From Mesorhizobium huakuii (GTDB lineage: Bacteria; Pseudomonadota; Alphaproteobacteria; Rhizobiales; Rhizobiaceae): 64,000 bases of DNA. A program made the translations under genes and the position numbers. A model generated the notes under the pieces. That model searched no databases, was not told where the DNA came from, and saw only the letters and a list, made by a program, of their open reading frames with translations. Position 1 is the first letter of the stretch; every line of letters begins with the position of its first letter. The stretch spans positions 310,001 to 374,000 of the forward strand of contig NZ_CP050296.1 of NCBI RefSeq assembly GCF_014189455.1. The letters run 5' to 3'. This document shows, in pieces, positions 23,393 to 35,900 of the stretch.

Positions 23393-25585
23393 TCAACTCG
23401 GCTTCTTGCCGCGCGGACGCTTGGGCGCGGCGGCCGTCGAGCCTGCATCCGTGACATGCGGCGCGTCTTCCGGCACGCCTTCGTGGGCTGCATGCTCCTT
23501 GTCGAACTTGATCACCGGTTCCATCTTCGCCAGCACGTCGTCGGCCAGCCAGCACAGGCTCATATGGCCGTCGCCGAGATGCTTGACCGGCGGCACCTTG
23601 GTTTCGCACAGATTGTCGGGCACCAGCTTCTTGTAGCCGCAGCGCGTCTGGAACGGACAGCCGGTCGGCGGGTTCATCGCCGAGGGGATATCGCCCTCCA
23701 GCACGATGTGCCGTTTGACCACGCTGGTGTCGGCGATCGGGATCGCCGACAACAGCGCCTCGGTATAGGGGTGATAGGGCGGCGCGAAGATCTGGTCGGT
23801 CGTGCCTTGCTCGACGATGTAGCCGAGATACATGACGACGACGCGGTCGGCGATGTAGCGCACGACCGACAAATCGTGGCTGATGAACAGCATCGTCGTC
23901 TTGTTCTTGCGCTGGATGTCCATCAACAGTTCGGTCACCGCCGCCTGCACCGACACGTCGAGTGCCGAGACCGGCTCGTCGGCCACCACCACCTTGGCAT
24001 CGCCGGCAAAGGCACGCGCCACGCCGATGCGCTGCTTCTGGCCGCCGGACAGCTGGCGTGGCTTGCGCGTCTCGAAGGCGCGCGGCAGCTTCACCAGGTC
24101 GAGCAGTTCGAGCATGCGCTTGCGCCGGTCGGCGACCGTCTTGCCGACATTGAATTTCTCCAGCGTGCGGATGATCTGCGAGCCGACCGAATGGCTGGGG
24201 TTGAGCGTGTCGAACGGGTTCTGGAACACCATCTGGATCGACGACACAGTTTCGACGCTGCGGCTCTCGATGCCGGTCGATTGGATTTCCTTGTTGCCCA
24301 AAGTCACCGTGCCGGCACTTGCCGTCTCCAGTCCAAGCAGCACCTTGGCCAGCGTCGACTTTCCGCAGCCGGACTCGCCGACGATGGCGACGGTCTCGGA
24401 TTCGCGCGCCATGAACGAAATGGTCTCGTTGGCCTTGACGACACGACCTTCGCTCGAGCCGAACACCTCGCTGCCGCCGACCTTGTAGTATTTCCGCAGA
24501 TCCTCGATCTTGAGCACCGGCGCGCCGGGCACGACGCGCTCATTGACCTTCTTGGCGCCGGGCGGCAGCGCCTCCCAGTCGATCTCGTTGAAGCGCACGC
24601 AGCGCGAGAAATGGCCCTCGTGGCCGGCGACCTCGATCATCGGGATTTCGGCGGCGTTGCAGACGCCCTCGACGAAATGGTGGCAGCGCGGGCCGAAATT
24701 GCAGCCCTTCGGCCGCTCATGCGGCAGCGGCAATTGCCCGGGTATGGCAATCAGCGGCCGCGAGTTCTTGTCGGCGCCCGGCAGCGGGATCGAACGGAAC
24801 AGCCCCTGCGTATAGGGATGGCGCATCCGGTCGAACACGTCCTTGATCTTGCCGGTCTCCACCGCCTCGCCCGAATACATCACCGTGATGCGGTCGCAGG
24901 TTTCCAGGATGAGGCCGAGATTGTGCGACACGAAGATCATCGACGTGCCGAACTTCTCGCCCAGCCCCTTGACCAGTTCGACGATACCCGCCTCCACCGT
25001 CACGTCGAGCGCCGTCGTCGGCTCGTCGAGCAGCAGCAGCGCCGGCTTCGACAGCAGCGCCATGGCGATGACGATGCGCTGCTGCTGGCCGCCCGAGAGC
25101 TGGTGCGGGTAGGAGCGCATCATGCGCTCGGGGTCGGGAAGCTTGACCGAGCGCACCATGTCGAGGGCGCGTTTGTAGGCCTCTTCCTTCGACACCTTGT
25201 CGTGGATGAGCGGCACTTCCATCAGCTGCTGGCCGACCTTCATCGCCGGATTGAGGCTGGCCATCGGCTCCTGGTAGATCATGGCGATCTTGTTGCCACG
25301 GATGGCGCGCAGCTCCTCGTCGGAGAGCTCGCCCATGTCCTTGCCCTGGAACTTGATCTTGCCGCCGACGATCTTTCCGATGTTGGAGAGGTCGCGCATG
25401 ATGCCGAGCGACACGGTCGACTTGCCGCAGCCGGATTCCCCGACAATGCCCATCGCTTCGCCCGGCATGACCGTGCAGGAAAAATCCATGACGGCCGGTA
25501 TCTCGCCCTTACGGGTGAAGAAGGAGATCGACAGGTTTTCGATCTCGATGATCGGTGCCGCGGGATTTCGAACTGCCTCGTTCAT
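23393..25585 (-). CDS. Peptide-type ABC transporter, fused double ATPase (DppD-DppF)
   Basis: A 730-residue protein with two complete ABC domains in one chain. The first has GESGCGKST near residue 50, LSGGQQQR and LLLLDEPTTALD; the second has GESGCGKST near residue 400, LSGGQKQR and VVADEPVSALD. Each is followed by the oligopeptide-transporter C-terminal cysteine-containing segment (GCNFGPRCHHF, GCPFQTRCGYK). Single-chain fusions of DppD and DppF type ATPases are common in alphaproteobacterial peptide or glutathione importers. ATG 25585 is used because the open frame upstream overlaps the permease end. It is last in the operon: binding protein, two permeases, ATPase. Confidence 0.93.
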   Translation of the reverse strand: MNEAVRNPAAPIIEIENLSISFFTRKGEIPAVMDFSCTVMPGEAMGIVGESGCGKSTVSLGIMRDLSNIGKIVGGKIKFQGKDMGELSDEELRAIRGNKIAMIYQEPMASLNPAMKVGQQLMEVPLIHDKVSKEEAYKRALDMVRSVKLPDPERMMRSYPHQLSGGQQQRIVIAMALLSKPALLLLDEPTTALDVTVEAGIVELVKGLGEKFGTSMIFVSHNLGLILETCDRITVMYSGEAVETGKIKDVFDRMRHPYTQGLFRSIPLPGADKNSRPLIAIPGQLPLPHERPKGCNFGPRCHHFVEGVCNAAEIPMIEVAGHEGHFSRCVRFNEIDWEALPPGAKKVNERVVPGAPVLKIEDLRKYYKVGGSEVFGSSEGRVVKANETISFMARESETVAIVGESGCGKSTLAKVLLGLETASAGTVTLGNKEIQSTGIESRSVETVSSIQMVFQNPFDTLNPSHSVGSQIIRTLEKFNVGKTVADRRKRMLELLDLVKLPRAFETRKPRQLSGGQKQRIGVARAFAGDAKVVVADEPVSALDVSVQAAVTELLMDIQRKNKTTMLFISHDLSVVRYIADRVVVMYLGYIVEQGTTDQIFAPPYHPYTEALLSAIPIADTSVVKRHIVLEGDIPSAMNPPTGCPFQTRCGYKKLVPDNLCETKVPPVKHLGDGHMSLCWLADDVLAKMEPVIKFDKEHAAHEGVPEDAPHVTDAGSTAAAPKRPRGKKPS

Positions 25586-25632
25586 GGGTCGCTCCAATCC
25601 AATTTTACCAGATGCGGGCCGAAGCCCGTCAA

Positions 25633-26790
25633 TCAATCTTTCATCGATTGCTCACGCAACGAGTCGGCCAACAGGTTGAGCCCCAGCACGAACGACATCA
25701 GCGCGATCGTCGGCGGCAGCGCCGGATGGATGAAGGAGCGCAGCAGCCGGCTGGCGTCCTTGATCGCCGTACCCCAGTCGGGGCTTTCCGGCGCCAGGCC
25801 GAGGCCGAAATAACCGAGCGTGCCGAGCAGGATCGTCGTGTAGCCGATGCGCAGGCAGGCATCGACGATCAGCGGTCCGCGCGCATTGGGCAGGATCTCC
25901 CACAGCATGATGTACCAGGGCGATTCACCGCGCGTCTGCGCCGCCGCCACATAGTCGCGCGTCTTGATGTCCATCACCAGGCCACGCACGATGCGGAACA
26001 CGCCGGGACTGGAGGCAAACACCACCGCCACGAAGATGTTGAGCTGGTTGGGGTCGATGTGGACGATGTGCAGCGGGTCCCTGTCGAAGACAAGCCCGAG
26101 GTAGATCCAGCCGCCAATGATCAGCGTCAGGCCGAGCAGGATGTAGATCCGGTCCGGCCGGTTCTTGAAGCGTGTCCAGAACAGCACGCAGAAGAAGATG
26201 ATCGGAAACAGGAAGAAGACGCCGGCCAGCGCATAGGGGATCGGCGTGTCCATGATCCCCGGCGTCACCAAGAGGTAGAACAACAGGATAACCGGGAAGG
26301 CCAGCACCAGATTGGCCAGGAACGACAGCACGGTGTCGATCTTGCCGCCGTAATAGCCGGCCGGCAGGCCGAGGGTGATGCCGACCATCAGCGCGAAGCC
26401 GGTCGCCGCAGGCGCGATGATCAGCACGATCTGGCTGCCATAGACCATGCGCGAGAACACGTCGCGCGCCAGCTTGTCGCCGCCGAACAGATAGACCAGC
26501 CCCGATTGCGGCTCGATGGCGCCGGGCAGCGTGTCCTTCATGACGGGCACCTGCGCCAGCGGATCGAAAGGCGAGATGGTCGATGCGAAGATCGCCGTGA
26601 ACAGCCAGAACAGGCAGATGCCGACGCCGACGATGCCGACGCCGCTGTCGAACAATTGGCCGTAGAGCGCGAGCTTCTTCTTGTAGGTGAAGCTCGCCCC
26701 CATGACGATGACGAGCGCGATCCACACCGGCCAGAAGCGCGAAAGCACTTCGAGGATGATGGTAAAGGCGCCGATATATTGGACCTGCAT
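25633..26790 (-). CDS. Peptide-type ABC transporter permease (DppC-like)
   Basis: A 385-residue inner-membrane permease. The C-terminal half has the binding-protein-dependent transport motif (VAAAQTRGESPWYIMLWEILPNARGPLIVDACLRIG), which contacts the ATPase. An N-terminal hydrophobic region precedes TISPFDPLAQ, typical of the DppC/OppC subfamily. It is longer than most DppC proteins because of an extra block of hydrophobic segments and a loop (residues about 200-260) between the first and last membrane parts. It starts 12 bp after the stop of the DppB-like permease. Confidence 0.92.
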   Translation of the reverse strand: MQVQYIGAFTIILEVLSRFWPVWIALVIVMGASFTYKKKLALYGQLFDSGVGIVGVGICLFWLFTAIFASTISPFDPLAQVPVMKDTLPGAIEPQSGLVYLFGGDKLARDVFSRMVYGSQIVLIIAPAATGFALMVGITLGLPAGYYGGKIDTVLSFLANLVLAFPVILLFYLLVTPGIMDTPIPYALAGVFFLFPIIFFCVLFWTRFKNRPDRIYILLGLTLIIGGWIYLGLVFDRDPLHIVHIDPNQLNIFVAVVFASSPGVFRIVRGLVMDIKTRDYVAAAQTRGESPWYIMLWEILPNARGPLIVDACLRIGYTTILLGTLGYFGLGLAPESPDWGTAIKDASRLLRSFIHPALPPTIALMSFVLGLNLLADSLREQSMKD

Positions 26791-26802
26791 CCGCTTCGTC
26801 CC

Positions 26803-27837
26803 CTACTGAACCCTGATACGCGGATTGAGAAACGCGTAGCCGACATCGGAAATGAGCTGCGTAATCAAGACGATGAACACCGAGACCAGCGAGCAGCCGA
26901 GCAAAAGGTCGATGTCGTTGTTGCCGGCAGCTTCGACCAGCGTGTAGCCGAAGCCCTGGTAGCGGAACATCACCTCGACGATGACGACACCGGTGAGCAG
27001 CCAGGGGAACTGCAGCATGATGACAGTGAAAGGCGCGATCAGCGCGTTGCGCAACGCATGCTTGACCACCACACTGCCGAAGGAGAGCCCCTTCAAGCGG
27101 GCGGTGCGGATATATTGCTGCGTCATAACCTCGACCATCGAGGCGCGCGTCATGCGCGCGATATAGCCGATACCGTAGATCGCCAGCGTCATCACCGGCA
27201 GCGTGAAGTTGTAGAAAGTGATGCCTTGGCTGGCGGACGCCGCCGACCCGTTCAGCCAGCCGAGCCATGAGGCGAAGATGACGGTGAAGATGACGCCCGA
27301 CACATATTCAGGCGTCGCCGTCGAGGCGATGGAGGCAACGGACAGCACCCGGTCGGTCCGCGAACCCTCGCGCATGCCGGCCAGGATGCCGATCAGGAGC
27401 GAGATCGGAACCATGACCGCCAGCACCCAGAACATCAGGATGCCGGTCGCGCCAAGTGCCGGAAACAGCTTGGAGGCTACCGTCGCCTTGAATTTGGTCG
27501 AGCAGCCGAAATCGCCCTGCAGGACGCCGGCGAAGGTCGGCACCACGGGATCGTTGCAGAAGGTGAAGCGCTGCGCCGGCTTGCCGGTCGCCGGATCGGT
27601 CACCGGTTGCTTGGGCAGGACGCCGAGCCACTGGCCGTAACGGATGAAGAAATTCTGCCGGTAGCCATGTTCGACCAGCCAGCTCTCGAGCTGCTCGGCC
27701 GATGTGTGCATTTCGGTCTGGCTGATCGCCAGCTTTTTCAGATTGGGCTCGAGGTTGATCAGGAAGAAGACGATCATCGTCAGGCACAGCATCGTCAATG
27801 CCATGGTGCCGAGACGCCTGATAATGAAAGAAAGCAT
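26803..27837 (-). CDS. Peptide-type ABC transporter permease (DppB-like)
   Basis: A 344-residue inner-membrane permease starting MLSFIIRRLGTMALTMLCLTMIVFFLINL, the usual first segment of DppB/OppB proteins. The transport motif is RTARLKGLSFGSVVVKHALRNALIAPFTVIM. The expected RMTRASMVEVMTQQYIRTARLKG stretch is complete. It would form the heterodimeric channel with the DppC-like protein. About 225 bp separate it from the upstream binding-protein gene, including a strong hairpin, so its expression may be lower than that of the binding protein. Confidence 0.93.
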   Translation of the reverse strand: MLSFIIRRLGTMALTMLCLTMIVFFLINLEPNLKKLAISQTEMHTSAEQLESWLVEHGYRQNFFIRYGQWLGVLPKQPVTDPATGKPAQRFTFCNDPVVPTFAGVLQGDFGCSTKFKATVASKLFPALGATGILMFWVLAVMVPISLLIGILAGMREGSRTDRVLSVASIASTATPEYVSGVIFTVIFASWLGWLNGSAASASQGITFYNFTLPVMTLAIYGIGYIARMTRASMVEVMTQQYIRTARLKGLSFGSVVVKHALRNALIAPFTVIMLQFPWLLTGVVIVEVMFRYQGFGYTLVEAAGNNDIDLLLGCSLVSVFIVLITQLISDVGYAFLNPRIRVQ

Positions 27838-28026
27838 GGCGGCCCCCTGCCGACGGGGTTGGGGTTTGAGCCGGCTCCAAAGCCTTGTCCACCGTTACCG
27901 GCGGGCTGGCTGTCAGACAGGCCCTCGGATGCAATCAGTTCCTGATTTATTGCATGACCTTATCCGGGGAGTCCGCAATTTTTTTGCAGTGCACACTCGT
28001 GGCTTCAGATCGCTGCAAGAGAACGA

Positions 28027-28052
28027 GGGGAAAGGGGCAACGCCCCTTCCCC
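28027..28052 (-). terminator. Hairpin after the peptide-binding protein gene
   Basis: The stem ggggaaaggggc / gccccttcccc (one bulged base, 3-base loop) lies 12 bp past the stop of the binding-protein gene and before the permease genes of the same operon. It may be a partial terminator or a 3-prime stabilising structure that leaves the binding protein more abundant than the permeases. No T tract follows. Confidence 0.65.
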
Positions 28053-28063
28053 TTCGATCCGGA

Positions 28064-29716
28064 TCAGGCCTGGTCGAGCCAGACCTTGCCGTAGTCGTGC
28101 TCATAGGTCGGATGCATCTTGTAGTTCTGCACCGCCTTGACCGAGTGGCTGAAGAGCTTGCGCCAGTACGGCTGGATGATGATGCCGGAATCCTGCAGGA
28201 TCTGCTCGATATCCTTCATCATCTCCTTGCGCTTGGCGGCATCGGCGACCGAAAGCGCTGCGTTGAGCTTGGCATCCCAGTCGGGATTCGACCAGGCCGC
28301 CTCGTTCCAGGCTTCACCGGTGCGATAGGCAATGGCCAGAACCTGGACGCCGAGCGGGCGCATGTTCCAGTTGGTCATCGACAGCGGATACTTCGTCCAG
28401 TCGTTCCAGAACGTCGAACCCGGCAGCACGGTGCGCTTCACCTTGATGCCAGCGTCGCGCAACTGCGCGGCGATGGCGTCGCCGGTGTTCTTGTGCCAGT
28501 CCTCGTCGACGGTGATCAGTTCGTGCTCGAAGTCGGCCTGACCGGCTTCCGCCATCAGTGCCTTCGCCTTGGCCGGATCGCGCTTGATCTTCGGCAGCTC
28601 GAAATATTCCGGATGAATGGCGCAGACATGGTGGTTCTCGGCGACAGTGCCGGCATTGCCGTAGCCAAGCTGGAGAACGACGGCGTTGTCGACACCGAGC
28701 TGCAGCGCCTGACGCACCTTCTGGTTGTCATAGGGCTTGTTCTTGATGTTGGTGCGGCAGACGATGGTCGCCGCGGTCACCACTTCCGACTTCACCAGGT
28801 TCATGCCATCGAGGATCGACACATAGTCGGCCGAGGTCTCGAAGTTGGTGTGCACTTCGCCGGCTTCGAAGGCACTGACCATGGCAGCCGGATCGGTGCC
28901 GTAGTCGATGAACTCGATACCGTCGAGGAACACCTCGCCGTCCCACCACTTGTCGTCGGCACGGCGCTTGTAGACCACCTTCTGGCCGACATCGTAGGAG
29001 ACGAGTTCGAACGGTCCGGTGCCGATCGGGCAGGATTTGAAATCGCCGCCCTTCTCATCGAAACTCTTGTGGACGATGAGACCGGGATAGTCGCACATGT
29101 TCGGAATGAGCGCGATGTCGGGCTTGGTGAGCTTCAGCACGACCGTGTGATCGTCCGGCTTGGTCACGGCGCTTTCGTCGAGCTTGTCGTCCTTGACCAG
29201 CGAGCCGAGACGGCCGGGCATGGAATTGCCTTCGGCCTTCTTGTCGGCCCAGCGCTTCAGGTTGAAGATGACGTCATCGGCGGTGAAGGGATCGCCGTTC
29301 GACCACGTCACGCCCTTGCGCACATGCAGCGTGTACTGCGTGGCGTCGTCATTGACGTCCCAGCTTTCCAGGAGATAGGGGCGGAACGTGTATTCGGTGG
29401 TGTACTTGACCAGCGGCTCGAGCGCCTGGCGCTCGGCATCCGCGATTTCCGACCAGTCGGCCTTGCGCGGATCCTTCGGATCCTTGATCCATTGCGCGAC
29501 CTTCAGCGTGCCGCCCTTCTTGCCCTTCACGTCCTCTGCCTTGGCCGGCGTCGGATCGGCGAGGCCGAGCAGGCCGTAGGCCATGGCCGTCGAGGCGCCG
29601 AAGACGCTGGCCATGGCCAGGAATTCGCGGCGGTCCACATTGCCTGCCTTGGCTTCTTCGGCCATGGCCAGGATGTGATCCGGAACGCGATCGCCGTTAC
29701 TCTTGTAGATCGTCAT
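28064..29716 (-). CDS. Peptide-type ABC transporter substrate-binding protein (family 5)
   Basis: A 550-residue periplasmic binding protein of solute-binding family 5. The N-terminus has a Tat-type signal ([15 protein letters not shown], residues about 28-42) after a hydrophilic lead, so export is likely by the twin-arginine route. Family segments include [55 protein letters not shown] and [16 protein letters not shown]. It is the first gene of a four-gene import operon. The ligand class (peptides, glutathione, or opines and similar) cannot be told from sequence alone. Confidence 0.93.
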   Translation of the reverse strand: MTIYKSNGDRVPDHILAMAEEAKAGNVDRREFLAMASVFGASTAMAYGLLGLADPTPAKAEDVKGKKGGTLKVAQWIKDPKDPRKADWSEIADAERQALEPLVKYTTEYTFRPYLLESWDVNDDATQYTLHVRKGVTWSNGDPFTADDVIFNLKRWADKKAEGNSMPGRLGSLVKDDKLDESAVTKPDDHTVVLKLTKPDIALIPNMCDYPGLIVHKSFDEKGGDFKSCPIGTGPFELVSYDVGQKVVYKRRADDKWWDGEVFLDGIEFIDYGTDPAAMVSAFEAGEVHTNFETSADYVSILDGMNLVKSEVVTAATIVCRTNIKNKPYDNQKVRQALQLGVDNAVVLQLGYGNAGTVAENHHVCAIHPEYFELPKIKRDPAKAKALMAEAGQADFEHELITVDEDWHKNTGDAIAAQLRDAGIKVKRTVLPGSTFWNDWTKYPLSMTNWNMRPLGVQVLAIAYRTGEAWNEAAWSNPDWDAKLNAALSVADAAKRKEMMKDIEQILQDSGIIIQPYWRKLFSHSVKAVQNYKMHPTYEHDYGKVWLDQA

Positions 29717-29970
29717 GACTTAACTCCCATTGTTGGCTTTCCGCCTTTTAACATTCCGCATCCAGGCCATGATGTCAAAGACAGCGTGGGATGGGAACAT
29801 GTTAGCGAATGTGCAACTTTGGAAGGGGGGCGGTTCGCGTGATAACGACAGTCTTGACGCAAATTTGCTAGTGCGCCCAGATTTCGCCTAAATCTCTTTT
29901 AGGCGATTAAACTGAAACATTTACATCAGTTACGACAGCACCAGTCTCGGCCATGGTGAGGGCCAGCCCC

Positions 29971-32900
29971 TCAATATTCCTTTTCGTAGAAGATGCCGCC
30001 CTTGGCCTCGCCGGCGTCGGTCGCCTCGCCACGCAACTTGACGCCGCGCCCGACATTGAGGTCGATGGTCGCCTTGCCCGAACCTGGCTTGTCACCCTTC
30101 TGGATGGTCACATAGGTACGGTCGTTCAGGTATTTGCCGGCCGAGACCGCCGTGCCGCCCTGGCTGTCCGTGGTCACATCGAGATAGTCGACGCCGATGG
30201 CGCTGCGCAGGTTTTCAAGCAGCGAGGTCGATCCGCCAACGCCGGCCAGCTGCGCGGCGGCTTCGGCCAGTTGCGCGATCTGCAGCGGCGACAGGTTCGA
30301 CATCGAGCGGCCAAAGATCAGTTGTGCCAGCACCTCGTCCTCAGGCAGCGCTGGCACCGAGGAGAAGGTGAATTTCGGATTGGTCGCCTCGCCCGACACC
30401 ACGATGGTGACGGTAGCGCTGGTTGTCGTCGTGGTCGCGGTCAGGTTGAGGTAGGGCACCAGCGAGCCGGAGAAGCCGACGGTACCTTCCGTGAAGGTCA
30501 GCCGCTTGCCGAGGATCGACAGCCGCCCGCGCTGCAGGGTGAAGGTGCCGACCGCCTGCGGCGACGAGGCCGGGCCGGTCAGTTTGAGCGAACCGCCGAG
30601 TTCTGCATCGACGCCCCTGCCCTGGATGAAGATCTGGTTCGGCGCGTTGACGGTGACGTCGAGCGCAAGCCCGCTGCCGCCGCTCTTGCCTGACGTCGTC
30701 GCCGGACGCAGCGCCTTGTCCTGCGCCCTGACGGTGCCGGGCGCGTTCTTGTGCTTGACGTCCAGAGCCGAGAGCGAGCCGGGCAATTTATCCGGAACCG
30801 TGATGACGGTCTTGGCGAGATTGACGGTGCCGGCAATCACCGGTGCCGATGTCAGCGGCCCCTTGATCGTCAGGTCGCCGCCAAGATTGGCGGTCACTAC
30901 GCGTCCATCCGTATAGCGCCCGTCGGTGAGCTTGATCGACAGGTCGGCCGGAAAACCTTGCGCCGGGTTGATGCCGACCGTGCCGCTGGCCGACAGGCTG
31001 CCGCGCGTCGACAATGTTCCGGTCAGCCGGTTGATCCGGGCGACGCCGCCGCTGATCGACACATCGGCCGTGAGATCGTTGACGGCCAGCCCCGAACGCG
31101 CATCGACCAGCCGCGCACCCGAGGTGCTGACGCTGCCGCCGATGACGGGCGATGTCGCCGGACCGCGCACCTGGACATTGACATTGGCCGTCCCCGTCAG
31201 CGCCAAGCCCTGCGCGGCCAGCTTCTGGCTGAGCATGCCGAATGGCACGGCGCCGTTGAAGTCGAGCACCAGCGCCGGCGTGCCCGCCGTCGTCACCGTG
31301 CCGCCGCCCTTGAGGCCGAGGCCCGCGCCATCGCCGACATTGGCGTTGAAGGTCAGCTTGTTGCCGGCAAAGGTGCCGGACGAGGACACGCTCACCGCGC
31401 CGACACCGGCACCGCGGGTTTGCGACGTCTGCACGCCCGCCGCGTCTATGTTGAAGGCAACTGCAGGGTTTGCCGGCGCGCCCGTCACCTTCACCGTGCC
31501 GGAAATCGAACCGGCGGCATCGAGCCCGGGCGAGAAACTGTTGGCAAGCGACATCGGCACCTTTGCCAGCGTCGCATTGATGTCGAGCGCCTGCCCGACC
31601 TTGCCGGTCACCGTCGCCGTGCCGCCGCCAAGGTTGAGCACCAGCCGGTCCAGCGTCGTCGTGCCGTTGGCGATGCTGACGGTCGAGGCCTGGGCGATGG
31701 CCGCCTTAATGCCCTGCACGGTCGCCTGGCCGGAAGCGAGCTCGATGGTGGTGGTGCCATTGGCCACCTTCACGCGACCAACCGCCTTGGCCGGAATGCC
31801 CTTGACGGTGGCGCCACCGGAAAAGCCGGTCCAGTCGCCGTCGCGCTTCAGATCGACATCGATACCGCTGATCACTGTGCCACCCGACGTGACGGTGTCG
31901 GCGCGGATCTTGCCCGAGATCACCGGTGCAGCGAGATAGTTGGCGATCAGCGCGTCGATGGAGACCGCCTTCGCCTGCAAGTCGCCGCGCGTGATCGAAC
32001 CGGTGGCTGCCTTGATGGCGACCTGAGGTGCGGTGCCGTTCTTCGTGAAGGCGATCGTGCCGCGCACGTCGCCTTCGGCCTTTTCCAGTGCCAGTGCGGC
32101 GAGCGGGCCGATATCGGGCAGGTCGAGCGAGATGGTGCCCTCAGGCACGAATTTGTCGTCAAGCGCCAGATCGCCGGAAATCCGGTTCTTGCCCAGCGAC
32201 AGCAGCAGGCCATTGATGGCGCTCTTGCCGTCCGCCGTTGCCAGCACGGCGCTGCCTTGCAAGGCCTGTCCCGCGACATTGCCGGTCAGTTGCACATTCG
32301 CCGCCGGGTTGGCGGCATCCGCCTTGCCCGTGGCGGTGAGCTTCAACCCGGTGATCTCGCGCTCAGCCACCAGCAGTCGATCGCTGTTGACCGTCAGCGA
32401 CAGATCGGGGGCGATCGCCGGCCCCTGGGCATTCACTGTAAAGGCGATGGCGCCCTTGGCGTCTTTAGACAACAGCGAGACATCGGCGAGAGCGCCGGTG
32501 ATGTCGGCAGCCAGCTTGTTGTCGGCAAGGCTCGCCTGCCCCTGTGCGGTCAGTGCGCCCGACACCAGCTTCAGCCCATCGACATTGATACTGCCATTGG
32601 GGTCGCGCTTCAGCGTGGCGCTGATCTGCGCGCGTTCGCCAAGCATGCCGCGCGCCGCCGCCGGCAAGGCCGATGACGGGGCATCCGCACTCAGCGTGAG
32701 ATCGATGGCACCGTCGCGCAGCGAGACCTGGCCGGCGACCTGGCTGTTCAGCGCATCGCTCTTGAGCGAGCCGCTGTCGATGGCGACGCCGTCCGGCGTC
32801 AGCCGGGCGTTTAGCGCGGCCGTAACCTTGCCGGCGATCAGCGGCGCGATCGCGGCATTGTCGAGACCGACCTTGTCCACCGACACCGTACCGGAAACCG

Positions 32901-35900
32901 GTCCGGCACGGTTCTTGAGATCGAACGCGTCCGAATGCAGCGCCAAGGCAAGCCCGTCCACTCTCGCCGGGCTGGTGGCCACTGAAGGCAGGATCGCGGA
33001 GACATCCAGGCGGGCCTGCGTGCTCTCACCCGCCACCTTTGCCGACAAGGACTTGACCTCGATCTTGACCGGGCTCTCAGCACTGCCGACCGTCAGCGGC
33101 AGGCTGGGGCCGGATGAGGTGAGATCCACCGAAAAGTCGCTGGCGCCGTTCGGATTGATGGTACCGGAGGCCGTGCCGGAAATCTTGTCGCCGGTCAGCG
33201 TCGCATGGTCGAGGGCGACGCCGCCGGCCAAGGTATAGCTGCCGGCCGCATCGACTGCGAGCGGCCCGAGCCCGGCCTGGCGGGTCTGGCTGGTTTCGGC
33301 GCCGGCAAGCTGCGCATCGAACCGAACCTCCGGAGCAGCCGGCATTCCCTTCACTTGCGCCGTGCCGCCGAGCGTGCCCACTGCATCGAGGCCGGGCGCA
33401 AAATCATTGGCCAGGGCCGCCGGCAACGCGGAAAACTGTGCCGCGAGATCGAGCGTCTGGCCGGCGGTGCCCGACAGCATCACCGAACCGCCACCGACAT
33501 CGAGCGCCAGTTTTTCGATGCTGGTCGTGCCATTGGCGATGGTCAGCGTCGAGGGTGCCGCGATTGCAGCCTTGATGCCGCGAACCGTGGCTTCGCCCGA
33601 GGCGATCTCAACGCTGGTGGTGCCCTGGGCGATCTTGACCCGGCCGGCGGCGGTCGCTGGAATACCCGCGATCGTCGCGCCGCCGGTGAAATTGGTCCAG
33701 TCGCCGTCGCGCTTCAGGTCGACGCCGATGCCGCTGATTTCGGTGGCGCCCGAGGTAACCGAGTCGGCCTTGATGGTGCCCGAGATCGCCGGCGCCTTGA
33801 GATAGTTGGCGATCAGCGCATTGACGGCGATCGTTTTGGCCGTCACCTCGCCGCGCGCAATCGAGGTGCTCTTCGCATCAATAGTGACGGACGGCGCGTC
33901 GCCCTCCTTGGCGAAGTTGATGGTGCCGTTGATGTCACCCGTCACCTGCTGGCCAGCGAGTGCCGCCAACTGGTCGATTGCCGGTGCCGCCAGCGTCAGC
34001 GTGCCGAGAGGCATGAACTTGTCATCGAGCGCCAGGTCGCCGGAAACCTTGTTGTCGCCCAGCGAAACGAGGAAACCGTTGATCGAGCGCTTGCCCTCGC
34101 TCGTCACCAGCGCCGCCTTGACGTCGAGCGGCTGGTCGTTGACGGTCCCGGTCAGCGAAACGTCAGCCGAGGGGCTGGCTATGTCGGCCTTGCCGCTTGC
34201 CGTCAGCTTGATCGCCTTCACCGTCCGGCCCGAGGCCGTCAGGCTGTCGCTGTCGGCTGAGACGGTGAAATCCGGAGCCGAGCGTGGGCCGCTTGCCGAC
34301 AGGGCGAAATCGACACCGCCGGCAACCGGCACGCCGACCATCGGCGACAACACCGAAACGTCGCCCAGCGTGCCCTTGATGTCGGCCTGGATGTCGCTGC
34401 CTTGCGCGCTGGCGGTGCCGCTGGCGCTCAGCGAACCGGAGGTCAACGAGATCGAATTGGCGGCAAACGCCCCTTGCGGATCGCGGGTGGCGGCGGCCGA
34501 GAATTTCACCCGCTCGCCGAGCACCGAGCTGATCTGCGGTGGCAAAGCGGTCGATACCGCATCGGCATTCATCTTGAGCTGCATCGACAGATCGGCAAGC
34601 GCCACCGTCATGGTCAGCGAAGCGTTCAGCGCATCGGAGCGCAACGTGCCCTGGTCGATGGTGATGGCGTCCTTGCTCAGCGATCCCCCGAGGTCGACGT
34701 CGACCTTGCCGGTGATCAGCGGCGCCAGCGTCGCCACATCGGTCTTCAGGCCACCCGCGGTCAGCTTGACGGCAAACGGCCCGGCGCGGTTCTGGATGTC
34801 GAAGCCGTCGGAATGGATCTGTGCTGAAATATCGTTCAGCTGCGTGCCGCCCGCAACCACAGAAACCAGCGAAGCACCGATGTCGATGATCGGCGCCTTG
34901 CCGTCGCCAAAGGCGCGGGCGGTGATGTTCCGGATGACCACCGTGATCGGCTGTGCCGCATTGCCCACGGTGATCGGCACAGGGGCGCCTTTGGCGGCAA
35001 TTTCAACCGACAGATCGCTGGCGCCGGCCGGGTCGGCGATGCCGGTCGCTGCGCCATGTATGGCATCGCTTTCGATGCTGGCCCGGTCGATGCTGACGCC
35101 GCCGGCCGATGTGGCGGTGCCGGCGACATCGAAACTGGTCTTGCCGGCAAAGAGCGGCCGCAAATTTTCCGGCAGGAAAGGCGCGAACTCACCGTCGCCC
35201 TTGGCCTCGAGGTGATTGCCCTTGTCGGTGAGTTGATGACGGCCCGTCAGCTGCGTAACGATCTTGCCATCGACCATGAATGTGGCGATGCCGTTCCAGT
35301 TGGCAAGCGGTCCCGTGCCCGAGACGGCTATGTCGACCGGCGGCGTATTGGGCAGCTTGAGCAGATTGGCGATGATGCCGCCTGCCGGCTCCGACGCCTT
35401 GAGGTCGAGGTCGAGCCTGTTGTCCGCCGGCGCAAAATGGATCTTGGCGTCAACATTGCCTTGCTTGCCGTCATGGCGGGTGACGTTGAGCGTCGTTTCG
35501 ACCGCCAGCGGCGCGGCGTCGGCCTTGAGCATCCCCTTGGCAGCGAGTTCGGCGATGCCACTGCCGGCCAGCTGCTGGCCAAGGGCAATTTCCGGCAGGT
35601 CGATCTCTTTGATGTCGATGGAAACCGGCAGCGTCGTCGTGCCGCCCTGCGCCGGCGGCTGCGTGCCGGCCACCGGCAGACGTGCCAGTTCGATGCGCTC
35701 GGCCGCGATGCGGTCGGCGCTGAAGCTTTTCGACAAAAGCGAAAGCGGCGACCAGTCGACGGCCACCTTGCGCGCCACCAGCCACGCGCCCTGGCGGTCT
35801 TCCAGCACGACATGATCGACGCTGAGCGCGCCCGACCAGATGCCGTCAATGCCGCTGACGGTGACCTTTCGGTCGTCGTTCGAGGCCAGCCGCGAAATGA

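Noticed and set aside
30751..32676. 641-codon plus-strand open frame opposite tamB, with several others to 36 kb
   Set aside because: These frames mirror the codon bias of tamB, are rich in Arg, Asp and His, and show no protein motifs.
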